Source of the DNA: Bacteroidaceae bacterium
GTDB lineage: Bacteria; Bacteroidota; Bacteroidia; Bacteroidales; Bacteroidaceae
Length of the DNA: 9,597 bases
Assembly: GCA_028709135.1 (NCBI GenBank)
Contig: JAQVXN010000052.1
Span: forward strand, 1-9,597
Reading direction: 5' to 3'
Part shown: piece by piece, positions 1 through 6,322 of the stretch
Layout of the letters: the number at the start of each line of letters is the position of its first letter
Position numbering within the stretch: the stretch's first letter is position 1
Position numbers and translations under genes: made by a program
Notes under the pieces: model-generated
Told to the model about the DNA's origin: nothing
Database searches by the model: none
What the model saw: the letters and a program-made list of their open reading frames with translations, nothing else

Positions 1-836
1 TCTTCTCCCGTATCCATGTCGTCTGTAAACCAGCAGTGAGGAGCTCCAACAACTTGGTCCAACCACACTTCACAACCATCCGTTCCACCAATAAAACGAT
101 GGTGTATCACATAATGCCCGTTGGTTGGTGATTTGCCAGCTACCGTGTCAGTCAACTCTTGTGTACAACGGTTTTTAGCGACCAAATAACCTACAGCTAA
201 AGGTACCGGCATATAAGTCCCCCATCCACCTGCATTTGTCAAATCGCCAGTCCACTCAGAAGTGCGGTCCTCCGTGCCATGAATTTCCAAGAACGGAATG
301 GTTCTGTGGGCATCCAACTGCTGATACATCCATACGAGTGTGAGTCCAGCAATAGAACCAAGAGCTTTAAATACAGTCTGATCGCTATAAGCTAACAAAT
401 AGCACATTTCACCTCCATTCGACATGCCCGTCAAAAAGGTATTCTGCTTACTCAAGTTATACTTTTTTTGGACAATTTGAGCCATGCGACATAACGTCTT
501 CACGTCGTTAACTTTCCATCCCTCTTGGAAGGGGTAACCCACGTTCCAACTTCTTACATTTTTTGGATCCGCAAGTCCCAACGGCACACAGAGTGCAAAT
601 TGATGATGCGTTGCAGCACTATTCATCCATGTGTTTACATCCCCATTTCCACCATATCCGTGTATTGCAAACACTAATGGAGACTGTGCAGGCAGGTTTT
701 CAGGCAAAAACATTTTAAAATGGCGCATTTCACCACCTATTTTTGCAGAATCGTCAACAATACGCTGCGCCTTTATTTGGACAGTCACAGCAAAAACGAA
801 CAGTATCAATACTGCTTTCATTCCGAAGCTTTTCAT
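1..836 (-). CDS. Secreted alpha/beta-hydrolase, PHB depolymerase/feruloyl-esterase-like (3' end outside window)
   Basis: The gene starts at an ATG (834-836) and runs off the left edge after 278 codons without a stop. Residues 1-23 look like a signal peptide (hydrophobic run ending IKAQ), so the product is probably exported. The fold is an alpha/beta-hydrolase of the polyhydroxybutyrate depolymerase/LpqC esterase type: an oxyanion motif HGYGG at 59-63, the nucleophile elbow GMSNGG with Ser139, an acid at Asp190 in HGTED, and His267 in GAPHCW. All three catalytic residues lie inside the window, so only a short C-terminal tail, or a further domain, is missing. The family cleaves ester bonds in polyesters, acetylated or feruloylated plant glycans and small esters; which applies here cannot be told. 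A second ATG at codon 6 (base 821) would also leave a signal peptide. The lipoprotein gene upstream ends only 47 bases away, with no promoter or terminator visible between, so the two are probably co-transcribed. Confidence 0.85.
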   Translation of the reverse strand, partial: MKSFGMKAVLILFVFAVTVQIKAQRIVDDSAKIGGEMRHFKMFLPENLPAQSPLVFAIHGYGGNGDVNTWMNSAATHHQFALCVPLGLADPKNVRSWNVGYPFQEGWKVNDVKTLCRMAQIVQKKYNLSKQNTFLTGMSNGGEMCYLLAYSDQTVFKALGSIAGLTLVWMYQQLDAHRTIPFLEIHGTEDRTSEWTGDLTNAGGWGTYMPVPLAVGYLVAKNRCTQELTDTVAGKSPTNGHYVIHHRFIGGTDGCEVWLDQVVGAPHCWFTDDMDTGE

Positions 837-883
837 TTCTGTATTTTTACGATCAAATTAGTCCTTATAATATTCCGAAATAG

Positions 884-2341
884 CTATTTTGATGCCACAT
901 ATTCATAACAACCTGCATCACTTTGTCCGTCGCTCAAACGCGAAACGCCCAAGCGATCGTATGGATAATAGCTTCCCGTTACAGCGATATCCCCAATGCC
1001 TATAGCAGCAGACTTTGCCACCAAGCCAAAACCGAAAATGAGTGCATCTTCATTAAACTTTGGGAAATTACCTTCACGGCACACTTTATGGCTCTCATTA
1101 TCCCAAAGACACTTTTCCACCTTATCGTCGTTTTTAATTTCTGGGGTGTTAAGAAGACAATTATAAAATCCGTAGTTAAACCCTGCATTCTGAAACTTTT
1201 CAGATTGTTCTCCCATAATTTCATCTTGTGAATAGCCTGTAATAATACAATTACGGAAGTAGGCACGTACAATAGGATAGGCTGCCTGATGATATTCATT
1301 TGAATAGTGCAGAGAAGCTCCACGTAAAGCTGAAAATGGATAAAAATTGGCGATGGTACAATGGATAAAATCAGCATCACCACCACAAATATTTACACAA
1401 TTACCTGCAGCATTTGTGATCTGGCTGTTTCCTATAAAAATTTTAGAGGCCATAACGCGGAGACAATCTCCTGCCATATTATGGACTATACTGTTTTCTA
1501 AACGCAATTTGTCTTTTGTCACATCAGAAGAATCGCAAACAATGCCATCGAATCCACTGTGGATGTCACAGTAGTTAAGATGATTATCATAACTGCTTTT
1601 AGTGAAGTGCACGCCTTTCCACTGGTTGGAAATACGATCGTATGGCTGATTCACAAACATTAAATCAGTGCGATCGCCACGCAACACAACCGGATTCTGT
1701 AAAGTCCCAACAGCATGTAGTGAACCGTCGACTCTAAGACCGGTATTACTATGAAAATAGTATCGTGTTCCTTCTGCCAGAGTCAGAGTAGCACCTTCTT
1801 CCACTGTTAAACTGTCATAAATCAGATACGGACGTCGAGCAGATAATATGGTATCTTTCTTGATGTGTAACCCGCGTAAAACGACTACGTCTTGGATACG
1901 TGCCGTTAGAACCACTTTTTGCTTCATACCATTTGCCAATGTAAAAACCAGAATTGCAGACGTCTTAACAGGGTCATCAATGTTCGTTAATTGCGGCGTA
2001 AGTTCCACGAAAGCTCGAAGGCTATCTTTTTTCCGGCAGTCAATGCTCCCTGTAAGACCGTTGTTTATATACATACCATCTACATTCACGCGGAATCCGT
2101 TGTTAATGCCGCCTTCAAAGGATACGTCTGTAATGCTTATACCGTCTGAATTGGGATTATAAATCATAAAATATTTAGTCGCCGTTTCCACTCCTGCAAG
2201 AACGGTATCCAATTTAATTGTATCTTTTGAAAAGGCAAGTTTGTCTCCTGCAGCTGTGTCAAACTTTTCTTCACTCATGCAAGAGCCAAAAACAAATGCC
2301 GCCAACACGATCAGACTTATTTCAAAATATTTCTTTCTCAT
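884..2341 (-). CDS. Putative surface lipoprotein with right-handed beta-helix domain
   Basis: This 485-residue protein begins with a lipoprotein signal peptide: charged MRKK, a hydrophobic stretch, and lipobox FGSC with Cys21 as the lipidation site. The residues after the cysteine (CMSEEK) are acidic, resembling the lipoprotein export signal that sends Bacteroidetes lipoproteins to the cell surface. That resemblance is an inference. Residues about 35-150 look like an all-beta, Ig-like domain. From about 150 to 400 short beta-rich repeats with recurring N, G and C positions (GLRVDGSLHAVGT, LRLENSIVHNMAGDCL, FIGNSQITNAAGNCV, YFRNCIITGY) suggest a pectate-lyase-like right-handed beta-helix. The C-terminus DAGCYEY resembles the D-x-GAYE ending of many Bacteroidetes beta-helix proteins (choice-of-anchor Q type). 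Such helices often bind or cleave polysaccharides, but no catalytic motif is recognised, so the function is open. The gene lies 135 bases downstream of pepD, behind a strong terminator, and just upstream of the hydrolase gene. No clear Bacteroidetes promoter motif is visible before it. Confidence 0.82.
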   Translation of the reverse strand: MRKKYFEISLIVLAAFVFGSCMSEEKFDTAAGDKLAFSKDTIKLDTVLAGVETATKYFMIYNPNSDGISITDVSFEGGINNGFRVNVDGMYINNGLTGSIDCRKKDSLRAFVELTPQLTNIDDPVKTSAILVFTLANGMKQKVVLTARIQDVVVLRGLHIKKDTILSARRPYLIYDSLTVEEGATLTLAEGTRYYFHSNTGLRVDGSLHAVGTLQNPVVLRGDRTDLMFVNQPYDRISNQWKGVHFTKSSYDNHLNYCDIHSGFDGIVCDSSDVTKDKLRLENSIVHNMAGDCLRVMASKIFIGNSQITNAAGNCVNICGGDADFIHCTIANFYPFSALRGASLHYSNEYHQAAYPIVRAYFRNCIITGYSQDEIMGEQSEKFQNAGFNYGFYNCLLNTPEIKNDDKVEKCLWDNESHKVCREGNFPKFNEDALIFGFGLVAKSAAIGIGDIAVTGSYYPYDRLGVSRLSDGQSDAGCYEYVASK

Positions 2342-2430
2342 AATTACATTCAGCTCTTGATGATTAAGAGTTCTTAGTATGGTAGAAAACGTTTGGTTGC
2401 GGATTTTATTTTACAACTACGGCCATTTTC

Positions 2431-2471
2431 AAAAAGAACGGTGCAAAAACTACATCTGCACCGTTCTTTTT
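2431..2471 (-). terminator. Rho-independent terminator of pepD
   Basis: A perfect 15-bp inverted repeat (arms 2431-2445 and 2457-2471, core GAACGGTGCA) surrounds an 11-base loop. Read on the minus strand, the stem begins 6 bases after the pepD stop codon and ends in five T. Because it has A on one side and T on the other, it could also stop transcripts coming from the plus strand. It should separate pepD transcription from the lipoprotein and hydrolase genes downstream. Confidence 0.85.
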
Positions 2472-2476
2472 TACTT

Positions 2477-3931
2477 TTATTGTTCAGGAATATTTTTCAG
2501 AACTTCTTGCAAATGCTCCCAAACCATTTTTACGGTAGGAATTAACAAACGTTCATCTGGAGAATGTACTCCGCGTAATGTGGGTCCAAACGAGACCATA
2601 TCCATTTGCGGATACTTCTCGCTAAACAAACCGCATTCCAAACCTGCATGAATAGCTCTTACAATAGGTGCGTGACCAAAAAGACGTTCATAAGCATCAA
2701 CTGTAATTTTCAATAACGGACTATTTGGATCAAGGTGCCATCCGGGATATCCCGTATTAACTTCTGTGCGGGCGCCGGCCAAATCAAACACTGAACGTAC
2801 AGCATCGCAAGCAGCTAAACGTTTGCTCGTCAAATTACTGCGTTGCATCGTTTCAATATAAATCACATTTCCCTTTAAGCGTACACTGGCCAAATTGGAT
2901 GAGGTTTCTACAAAATTATCAATATCCTGACTCATCGCAAAAACTCCATTCTGGACACCCACAAGTGCTTTTATCAGATTGTCTGTGACAGATTTTTTAA
3001 TAACTTTTTCTGCTGCCGAAACACTTTCCAGTTCAAAAACCATTGTTTTCTCTGTTACAACATACTCCTCTTCAAATTCAGCTGTCATTACATTGAAATC
3101 TACACGCACGTTTTCCTTAAACTTCGTGGGTACACAACAAATTACGTAACCGTCTCTGGGAATGGCATTGTGCAATCCTCCGCTCTGAATGTCAGATAAA
3201 CGCACGTCATATTTCTTCATCATATTAAATAGTAGACGAGCCAAAAGAATGTTTGCATTTGCACGTTTTTTCTCTATGTCGTCACCGGAATGACCTCCTA
3301 CAAGTCCTTTAATCTGCATTTTAAAGAAGAAGTAATCTGCCGGTACATCTTCAAATTCTACATCAAAAAATGCTTCTGTATTTGCACCTCCCGCACAGCT
3401 GATAAAAATTTGTCCTTCGTCTTCAGAATCAAGATTAATGAGGTATTTACCCGTCATGAAACCAGCCTTAAGACCCGATGCACCGCCTAAACTCGTTTCT
3501 TCAGCGCGTGTAAAAACACATTCTATCGGACCGTGTTTCACACTGTCATCTGCCAAAACAGCCATTTCCATGGCAACACCAATACCATCATCTGCTCCGA
3601 GTGTTGTACCTTTAGCTCTCATCCATTCTCCATCAATTTCAGTTTGAATGGCATCTTTTTCAAAATCAAAATCCAAACCGGCTACTTTTTCACAAACCAT
3701 ATCCATGTGACTCTGAATAACGGTTGTAGCAAGTTTTTCATAACCTTTTGAAGCAGGTTTGCGGATTAAGACGTTGCCAGTTTCGTCTGTCAGTGATTCG
3801 AGCCCTAATTTTCTACCGTAATTAACCAGAAAATCCATCATCTTATCCTCTTTATTTGATGGACGGGGTATTTTATTTACCTCTGCAAAGCAGTCGAAAA
3901 CTAGTTTCGGCTCTAAATTTAGTTTTCCCAT
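2477..3931 (-). CDS. pepD: Aminoacyl-histidine dipeptidase (Xaa-His dipeptidase, peptidase family M20C)
   Basis: This is a cytosolic zinc peptidase of 484 residues, the usual length for PepD, that hydrolyses dipeptides such as Xaa-His and supplies amino acids from peptides. Family motifs are complete: HMDMV with zinc ligand His75 and catalytic-site Asp77, LGADDG with the bridging Asp114, RAEET with general base Glu144 and zinc ligand Glu145, NLDSE with Asp168, and GVHSPDE near the C-terminus with zinc ligand His456. GGHSGDD at 212-218 is the conserved motif of the inserted lid/dimerisation domain. The roles are assigned by family analogy. I chose the ATG at 3931. The frame could be extended to a TTG at 3958, but a Bacteroidetes promoter predicts transcription starting near 3962, only a few bases before that TTG, and the family alignment begins near the ATG. 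The gene is transcribed alone, between its own promoter and a terminator. Confidence 0.95.
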   Translation of the reverse strand: MGKLNLEPKLVFDCFAEVNKIPRPSNKEDKMMDFLVNYGRKLGLESLTDETGNVLIRKPASKGYEKLATTVIQSHMDMVCEKVAGLDFDFEKDAIQTEIDGEWMRAKGTTLGADDGIGVAMEMAVLADDSVKHGPIECVFTRAEETSLGGASGLKAGFMTGKYLINLDSEDEGQIFISCAGGANTEAFFDVEFEDVPADYFFFKMQIKGLVGGHSGDDIEKKRANANILLARLLFNMMKKYDVRLSDIQSGGLHNAIPRDGYVICCVPTKFKENVRVDFNVMTAEFEEEYVVTEKTMVFELESVSAAEKVIKKSVTDNLIKALVGVQNGVFAMSQDIDNFVETSSNLASVRLKGNVIYIETMQRSNLTSKRLAACDAVRSVFDLAGARTEVNTGYPGWHLDPNSPLLKITVDAYERLFGHAPIVRAIHAGLECGLFSEKYPQMDMVSFGPTLRGVHSPDERLLIPTVKMVWEHLQEVLKNIPEQ

Positions 3932-3968
3932 ATTATACAATTTAGTTGTTGATTTCAACTTACTCTTA

Positions 3969-4000
3969 CAAAAATACTCATTTTATTATTCACGACCAAA
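3969..4000 (-). promoter_or_regulatory. Promoter of pepD (Bacteroidetes type)
   Basis: On the minus strand, TTTG (3997-4000) is followed after 20 bases by TATTTTTG (3969-3976), matching the -33 TTTG / -7 TAnnTTTG consensus of the Bacteroidetes primary sigma factor. Transcription would begin near 3962, giving a leader of about 30 bases before the ATG at 3931. The motif match is visible; its activity is inferred. Confidence 0.6.
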
Positions 4001-4294
4001 CTTTTGCTTGCTCTGTTTTTGGGGCTTATATTTATCTTTCAAAAGTTAAGTTTCAAAAACAAGTCTTTGATTTATGAGAGGGAGGGTATTTTGTGATTAA
4101 AGTCACATTGTGGATGATTCTTGAATTTCTCTTTAGTATGATAGATGTTATCTATTGGCTAAAAGACGGAAAATTTTTGTCTATTCAAATAATGGGAAAG
4201 AAGTAAAACAAAACTTATGAACCCACCATTTGCGACATTAACGCTTAAACAGCGTAAACTCTGCAAATCATTAAAGAAAATTAGTTTTTTTCTT
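4001..4294. other. Divergent intergenic region without a supported gene
   Basis: This AT-rich stretch lies between the pepD promoter and the plus-strand promoter. It contains the CRP-like palindrome at 4092-4107, a small palindrome ACGCT-TAAAC-AGCGT at 4241-4255 upstream of the plus-strand promoter, and short hydrophobic reading frames at 4093-4206 (GTG start) and 4217-4336 (ATG start). Neither frame is convincing: the second overlaps the promoter itself. No RNA gene was recognised. Confidence 0.5.
4092..4107. promoter_or_regulatory. CRP/FNR-family-like palindrome (possible operator)
   Basis: TGTGA-TTAAAG-TCACA is a perfect inverted repeat with the same arms and spacing as the enterobacterial CRP consensus. 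It lies about 90 bases upstream of the pepD -33 element and about 190 bases upstream of the plus-strand -33 element. Bacteroidetes carry CRP/FNR-family regulators, but their binding sites are poorly known, and the site lies far from both promoters. The symmetry is observed; regulatory use is a guess. Confidence 0.22.
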
Positions 4295-4325
4295 TTTGCA
4301 TATATCATAACTTGCGTTACCTTTG
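4295..4325 (+). promoter_or_regulatory. Strong Bacteroidetes promoter for the OmpH-like transcript
   Basis: TTTG (4295-4298), a 19-base spacer and TACCTTTG (4318-4325) match the -33/-7 consensus exactly. An A/T-rich tract precedes the -33 box and could act as an UP-like element. Transcription should start near 4332. The next real gene begins at 4569, so the leader would be about 235 bases and includes the small reading frame at 4344-4466. No closer TAnnTTTG motif precedes 4569. Confidence 0.65.
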
Positions 4326-4343
4326 CAGCTTATTGATAACATC

Positions 4344-4466
4344 ATGCTTAAACTCCTGTTTTCGGCCATTTCAATCGTTGCCATATTGATAATATTATTA
4401 CCGATATGTTGGTTTAGCGAAAGATATAGGCTTTGTGAGTTCTCTATTGATCAAAAAATACTTTAA
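4344..4466 (+). CDS. Possible small membrane peptide (40 residues), unrecognised
   Basis: An ATG about 12 bases after the predicted transcription start opens a 40-codon frame ending in TAA. Residues 5-23 (LFSAISIVAILIILLPICW) form one hydrophobic helix long enough to span a membrane. The C-terminal half is polar (SERYRLCEF, then SIDQKIL). There is no signal-peptidase or lipobox motif. It would be the first frame on the transcript that continues, 102 bases later, into the OmpH-like gene, so it could be a real small membrane protein or merely part of a long leader. I recognise no family. Its length alone is compatible with chance in AT-rich DNA; the position directly after a strong promoter is the only supporting evidence. 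Confidence 0.3.
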   Translation: MLKLLFSAISIVAILIILLPICWFSERYRLCEFSIDQKIL

Positions 4467-4568
4467 TGAAGGCATTTATCACGTCAAAACAGCAAGATGA
4501 GTTTCAATGACGCCACAATGCTCTGCGTAGATTAAAAAACATCGATCACGAAATTTAACAACGAACAT

Positions 4569-5177
4569 ATGAAACATTTTTCTTCTTTTTTAGGTTTTTC
4601 TCTCATAATGGTAACAGCCATTACAACGAGTTGTGGTAAACAACAAAACTCCACAAAACCCGTGCTAAGAGGTGATGCTGCCACTGAAAACACGAGAATT
4701 GCATACGTTGATGTCGATTCATTAATGAAAAAATATCAGTACTGCATAGATTATTCTGCAATTCTCAAAAAGAAAACAGAATCCATACAGAATACCCTGA
4801 GTAGCAAAGGTCTTGCACTACAAAAACAGGCAGCAGAATTTCAAAGCAAAGTGCAATCAGGAGCCTTTACTCGAGAACAAGCCGAAACCGTTCAAACGTC
4901 TCTGCAAACGAAACAGGCACAGCTCCAAAACCTCCAGCAAAGTCTTGCTGCTGCCTATGAAAAAGAACAGGATAAATACAATAATGCACTTCGTGATTCT
5001 TTACGCAGTTTCTTGAAAACTTATAATAAAACTTATGGTTACACCTTTATTATCAGTAAAGCAGGAGACAACATACTGCTTGCTGACGACAAATATGATA
5101 TTACTGAAGATGTTATCAAAGGACTAAATAAACGTTATACACCTTCTGCCAGCATTAAAGGCCAATTAACAAAATAA
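4569..5177 (+). CDS. OmpH/Skp-family periplasmic chaperone-like lipoprotein
   Basis: This 202-residue protein has a lipoprotein signal peptide with lipobox TTSC (Cys22). The following residues GKQQN are not acidic, so it lacks the usual surface-export signal and probably stays on the periplasmic side of a membrane. The mature part starts with IAYVDVDSLMKKY (44-56), the typical first strand of OmpH/Skp proteins. A long Gln/Lys/Ala-rich segment at about 62-145 looks like the helical coiled-coil tentacles. The end, YGYTFIISKAGDNILLAD (156-173), is the final beta hairpin of the family. Skp trimers hold unfolded outer-membrane proteins on their way to the Bam complex; the same role is inferred here. 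The E. coli protein is soluble, so lipid anchoring is a difference. The gene stands alone, not beside bamA, with a terminator directly after it. The ATG at 4569 is chosen because the signal peptide follows at once. Confidence 0.9.
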   Translation: MKHFSSFLGFSLIMVTAITTSCGKQQNSTKPVLRGDAATENTRIAYVDVDSLMKKYQYCIDYSAILKKKTESIQNTLSSKGLALQKQAAEFQSKVQSGAFTREQAETVQTSLQTKQAQLQNLQQSLAAAYEKEQDKYNNALRDSLRSFLKTYNKTYGYTFIISKAGDNILLADDKYDITEDVIKGLNKRYTPSASIKGQLTK

Positions 5178-5192
5178 GTTTGAATGTATTAT

Positions 5193-5225
5193 AAGCTCTG
5201 CGGTCTTCGTCTTGCGGAGCTTTTT
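5193..5225 (+). terminator. Rho-independent terminator of the OmpH-like gene
   Basis: The stem AAGCTCTGC (5193-5201) pairs with GCGGAGCTT (5214-5222), with one G-U pair and a 12-base loop. It is followed directly by T, giving five T in a row from 5221. It lies 15 bases after the stop codon. Confidence 0.8.
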
Positions 5226-5415
5226 ATTGATCTGTTGAACAAAAAGTTGGAATTTTTACATTTTTAGAATCATAATATTTGACAAACGACCGATCTATTC
5301 ATACATTGGTATTTGAGTTCGGGATAATAAATTAAAAGAAAGAGCATTTGTTTGTTTTACCGATTTTATATCCAGAAAGCTCTTGCAACTGATTGTGGAT
5401 TGTCAAAGAAGTAAT

Positions 5416-5465
5416 AAATTAAGACAGCATATAGAAAGTTAGCTTTCTATATGCTGTCTTAATTT
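5416..5465. repeat. Perfect 23-bp inverted repeat with 4-base loop
   Basis: Arms 5416-5438 and 5443-5465 are exactly complementary around the loop TTAG; the inner half reads ATAGAAAG/CTTTCTAT. The outer ends are AAATTAA and TTAATTT, so either strand would give a hairpin followed by a short U-rich stretch. This is the make-up of a bidirectional terminator, but the OmpH-like gene already has its own terminator 190 bases before and no gene is recognised next to it. It may end a cryptic transcript or small RNA. The structure is certain; its role is not. Confidence 0.8.
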
Positions 5466-5895
5466 CATCTATAATGCAAAATGGAAGGGGTGACTTTGTA
5501 TATCATTCTTAAGATTGTTGTATTCTTCTGATTTTCAATCATAAAATGTGCCAATATCTTACTATCATCCTATCTTTCAACGGGTATTTTACAACTTCTC
5601 TTCTTCTCTTCTCAGGGGCTCAGGTATGCATGTTGTTATTTTGGTTCAGTTGGTAAAGTTGGGGATTTAACAAATTGTTCCTTTTTGAATGATCTATAAA
5701 ATATCACTTTTGCTTCATGCCAAGAAAATCAACAACTATAAGGATATCCCTGTCCATGTTCCTTCCTAAAGGCCTGCTTGACTATTTTCATTTTGCTTAT
5801 TATTATATTGATTATGGCGTAAAATGAACCCATTGCTTTCAAAAAATTGATTCGATCGTGTTTCTTAAATTTTCACATGCTCAATCAAAGTTGGT

Positions 5896-5979
5896 GACGC
5901 AGTGCGTCACAAAAGAAACGCAGTGCGTCATGAAAAAAACGCGTCGCGTCACAAAAGAAACGCACCGCGTCACATAGAA
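5896..5979. repeat. Four tandem 21-bp units with palindromic cores
   Basis: Units lie at 5896-5916, 5917-5937, 5938-5958 and 5959-5979 with no spacers. Each contains the palindrome ACGC-N3-GCGT followed by CA and an A-rich linker (for example CAAAAGA). The arms are identical in all four; the central triplet changes (AGT, AGT, GTC, ACC). In the first unit symmetry extends to GTGACGC/GCGTCAC. The 21-base period is two helical turns, so all cores would lie on the same face of the DNA, and it is also seven codons. The plus-strand frame through the array is open and would encode an (N/D)A-x-RH repeat, but it has no ATG. The units are much richer in GC than their surroundings. Confidence 0.85.
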
Positions 5980-6285
5980 TAAGAAGTAACAGCTCATTTA
6001 GAACATTGTATTTGGATAGAATTTCAGCCAAATAAAGAAAAGTATCAAGTGAATCAAAGACCCTACGAAGTAAAATGCTTCGGTCTGGTTAAAGTCCTGA
6101 CCTATAATATACTGTTTTAAAAAAGGAATGTAATTGAAGTATTAAAAATCCTGGTGTCCTTTCTATCTTGCGTCTTCCGATCCGATGTTGTCTTAAACTA
6201 TATGCTGTTCTTTACAAAGTGTTTTTTGTATACTCTATTTTAGTCCAAAGATTGTTAAACAGGTTCCTCGTATTTGTTTAATTCT

Positions 6286-6293
6286 TAAATTTG
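6286..6293 (+). promoter_or_regulatory. Probable -7 element for the nucleoside kinase gene
   Basis: TAAATTTG matches TAnnTTTG and would start transcription near 6300, leaving a leader of about 20 bases. No good TTTG lies 19-21 bases upstream (GGTT is at the expected place), so the call is weaker than for the other promoters. Confidence 0.35.
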
Positions 6294-6322
6294 TATTTGT
6301 TAATTAGAAAACAAGAATAACA

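Larger units (their letters stand above)
5226..6285. other. Long intergenic region with repeats but no convincing gene
   Basis: No intact frame with family features was found on either strand in this kilobase. It holds the 23-bp hairpin at 5416-5465, a pyrimidine-rich tract (about 5591-5613) and a minus-strand frame at 5636-5791 interrupted by one TGA (5729-5731). It also holds the 21-bp tandem palindromes at 5896-5979 and a small inverted repeat TATTTGG/CCAAATA (6009-6015/6028-6034). Possible contents are an unrecognised small RNA, decayed coding sequence, or both. Confidence 0.5.

Noticed and set aside
1000..1386. A 128-residue minus-strand frame inside the lipoprotein gene
   Set aside because: It lies in another frame of the same strand within a well-supported gene and has no start context or recognisable domain.
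4217..4336. A 39-residue hydrophobic small protein
   Set aside because: The frame contains the full -33/-7 promoter (4295-4325), which explains its T-rich hydrophobic codons; transcription from that promoter would start inside the frame.
5896..5979. CRISPR array
   Set aside because: The 21-bp units abut with no unique spacers and no cas gene is near; it is a tandem palindromic repeat.
5870..5982. A small repeat protein read through the 21-bp units on the plus strand
   Set aside because: The frame is open for about 37 codons but has no ATG and no promoter or family match; kept only as an alternative explanation of the period.
6009..6034. Inverted repeat TATTTGG/CCAAATA as an operator
   Set aside because: Arms of 7 AT-rich bases with a 12-base loop are expected by chance at this length, and it lies about 290 bases from the kinase start.
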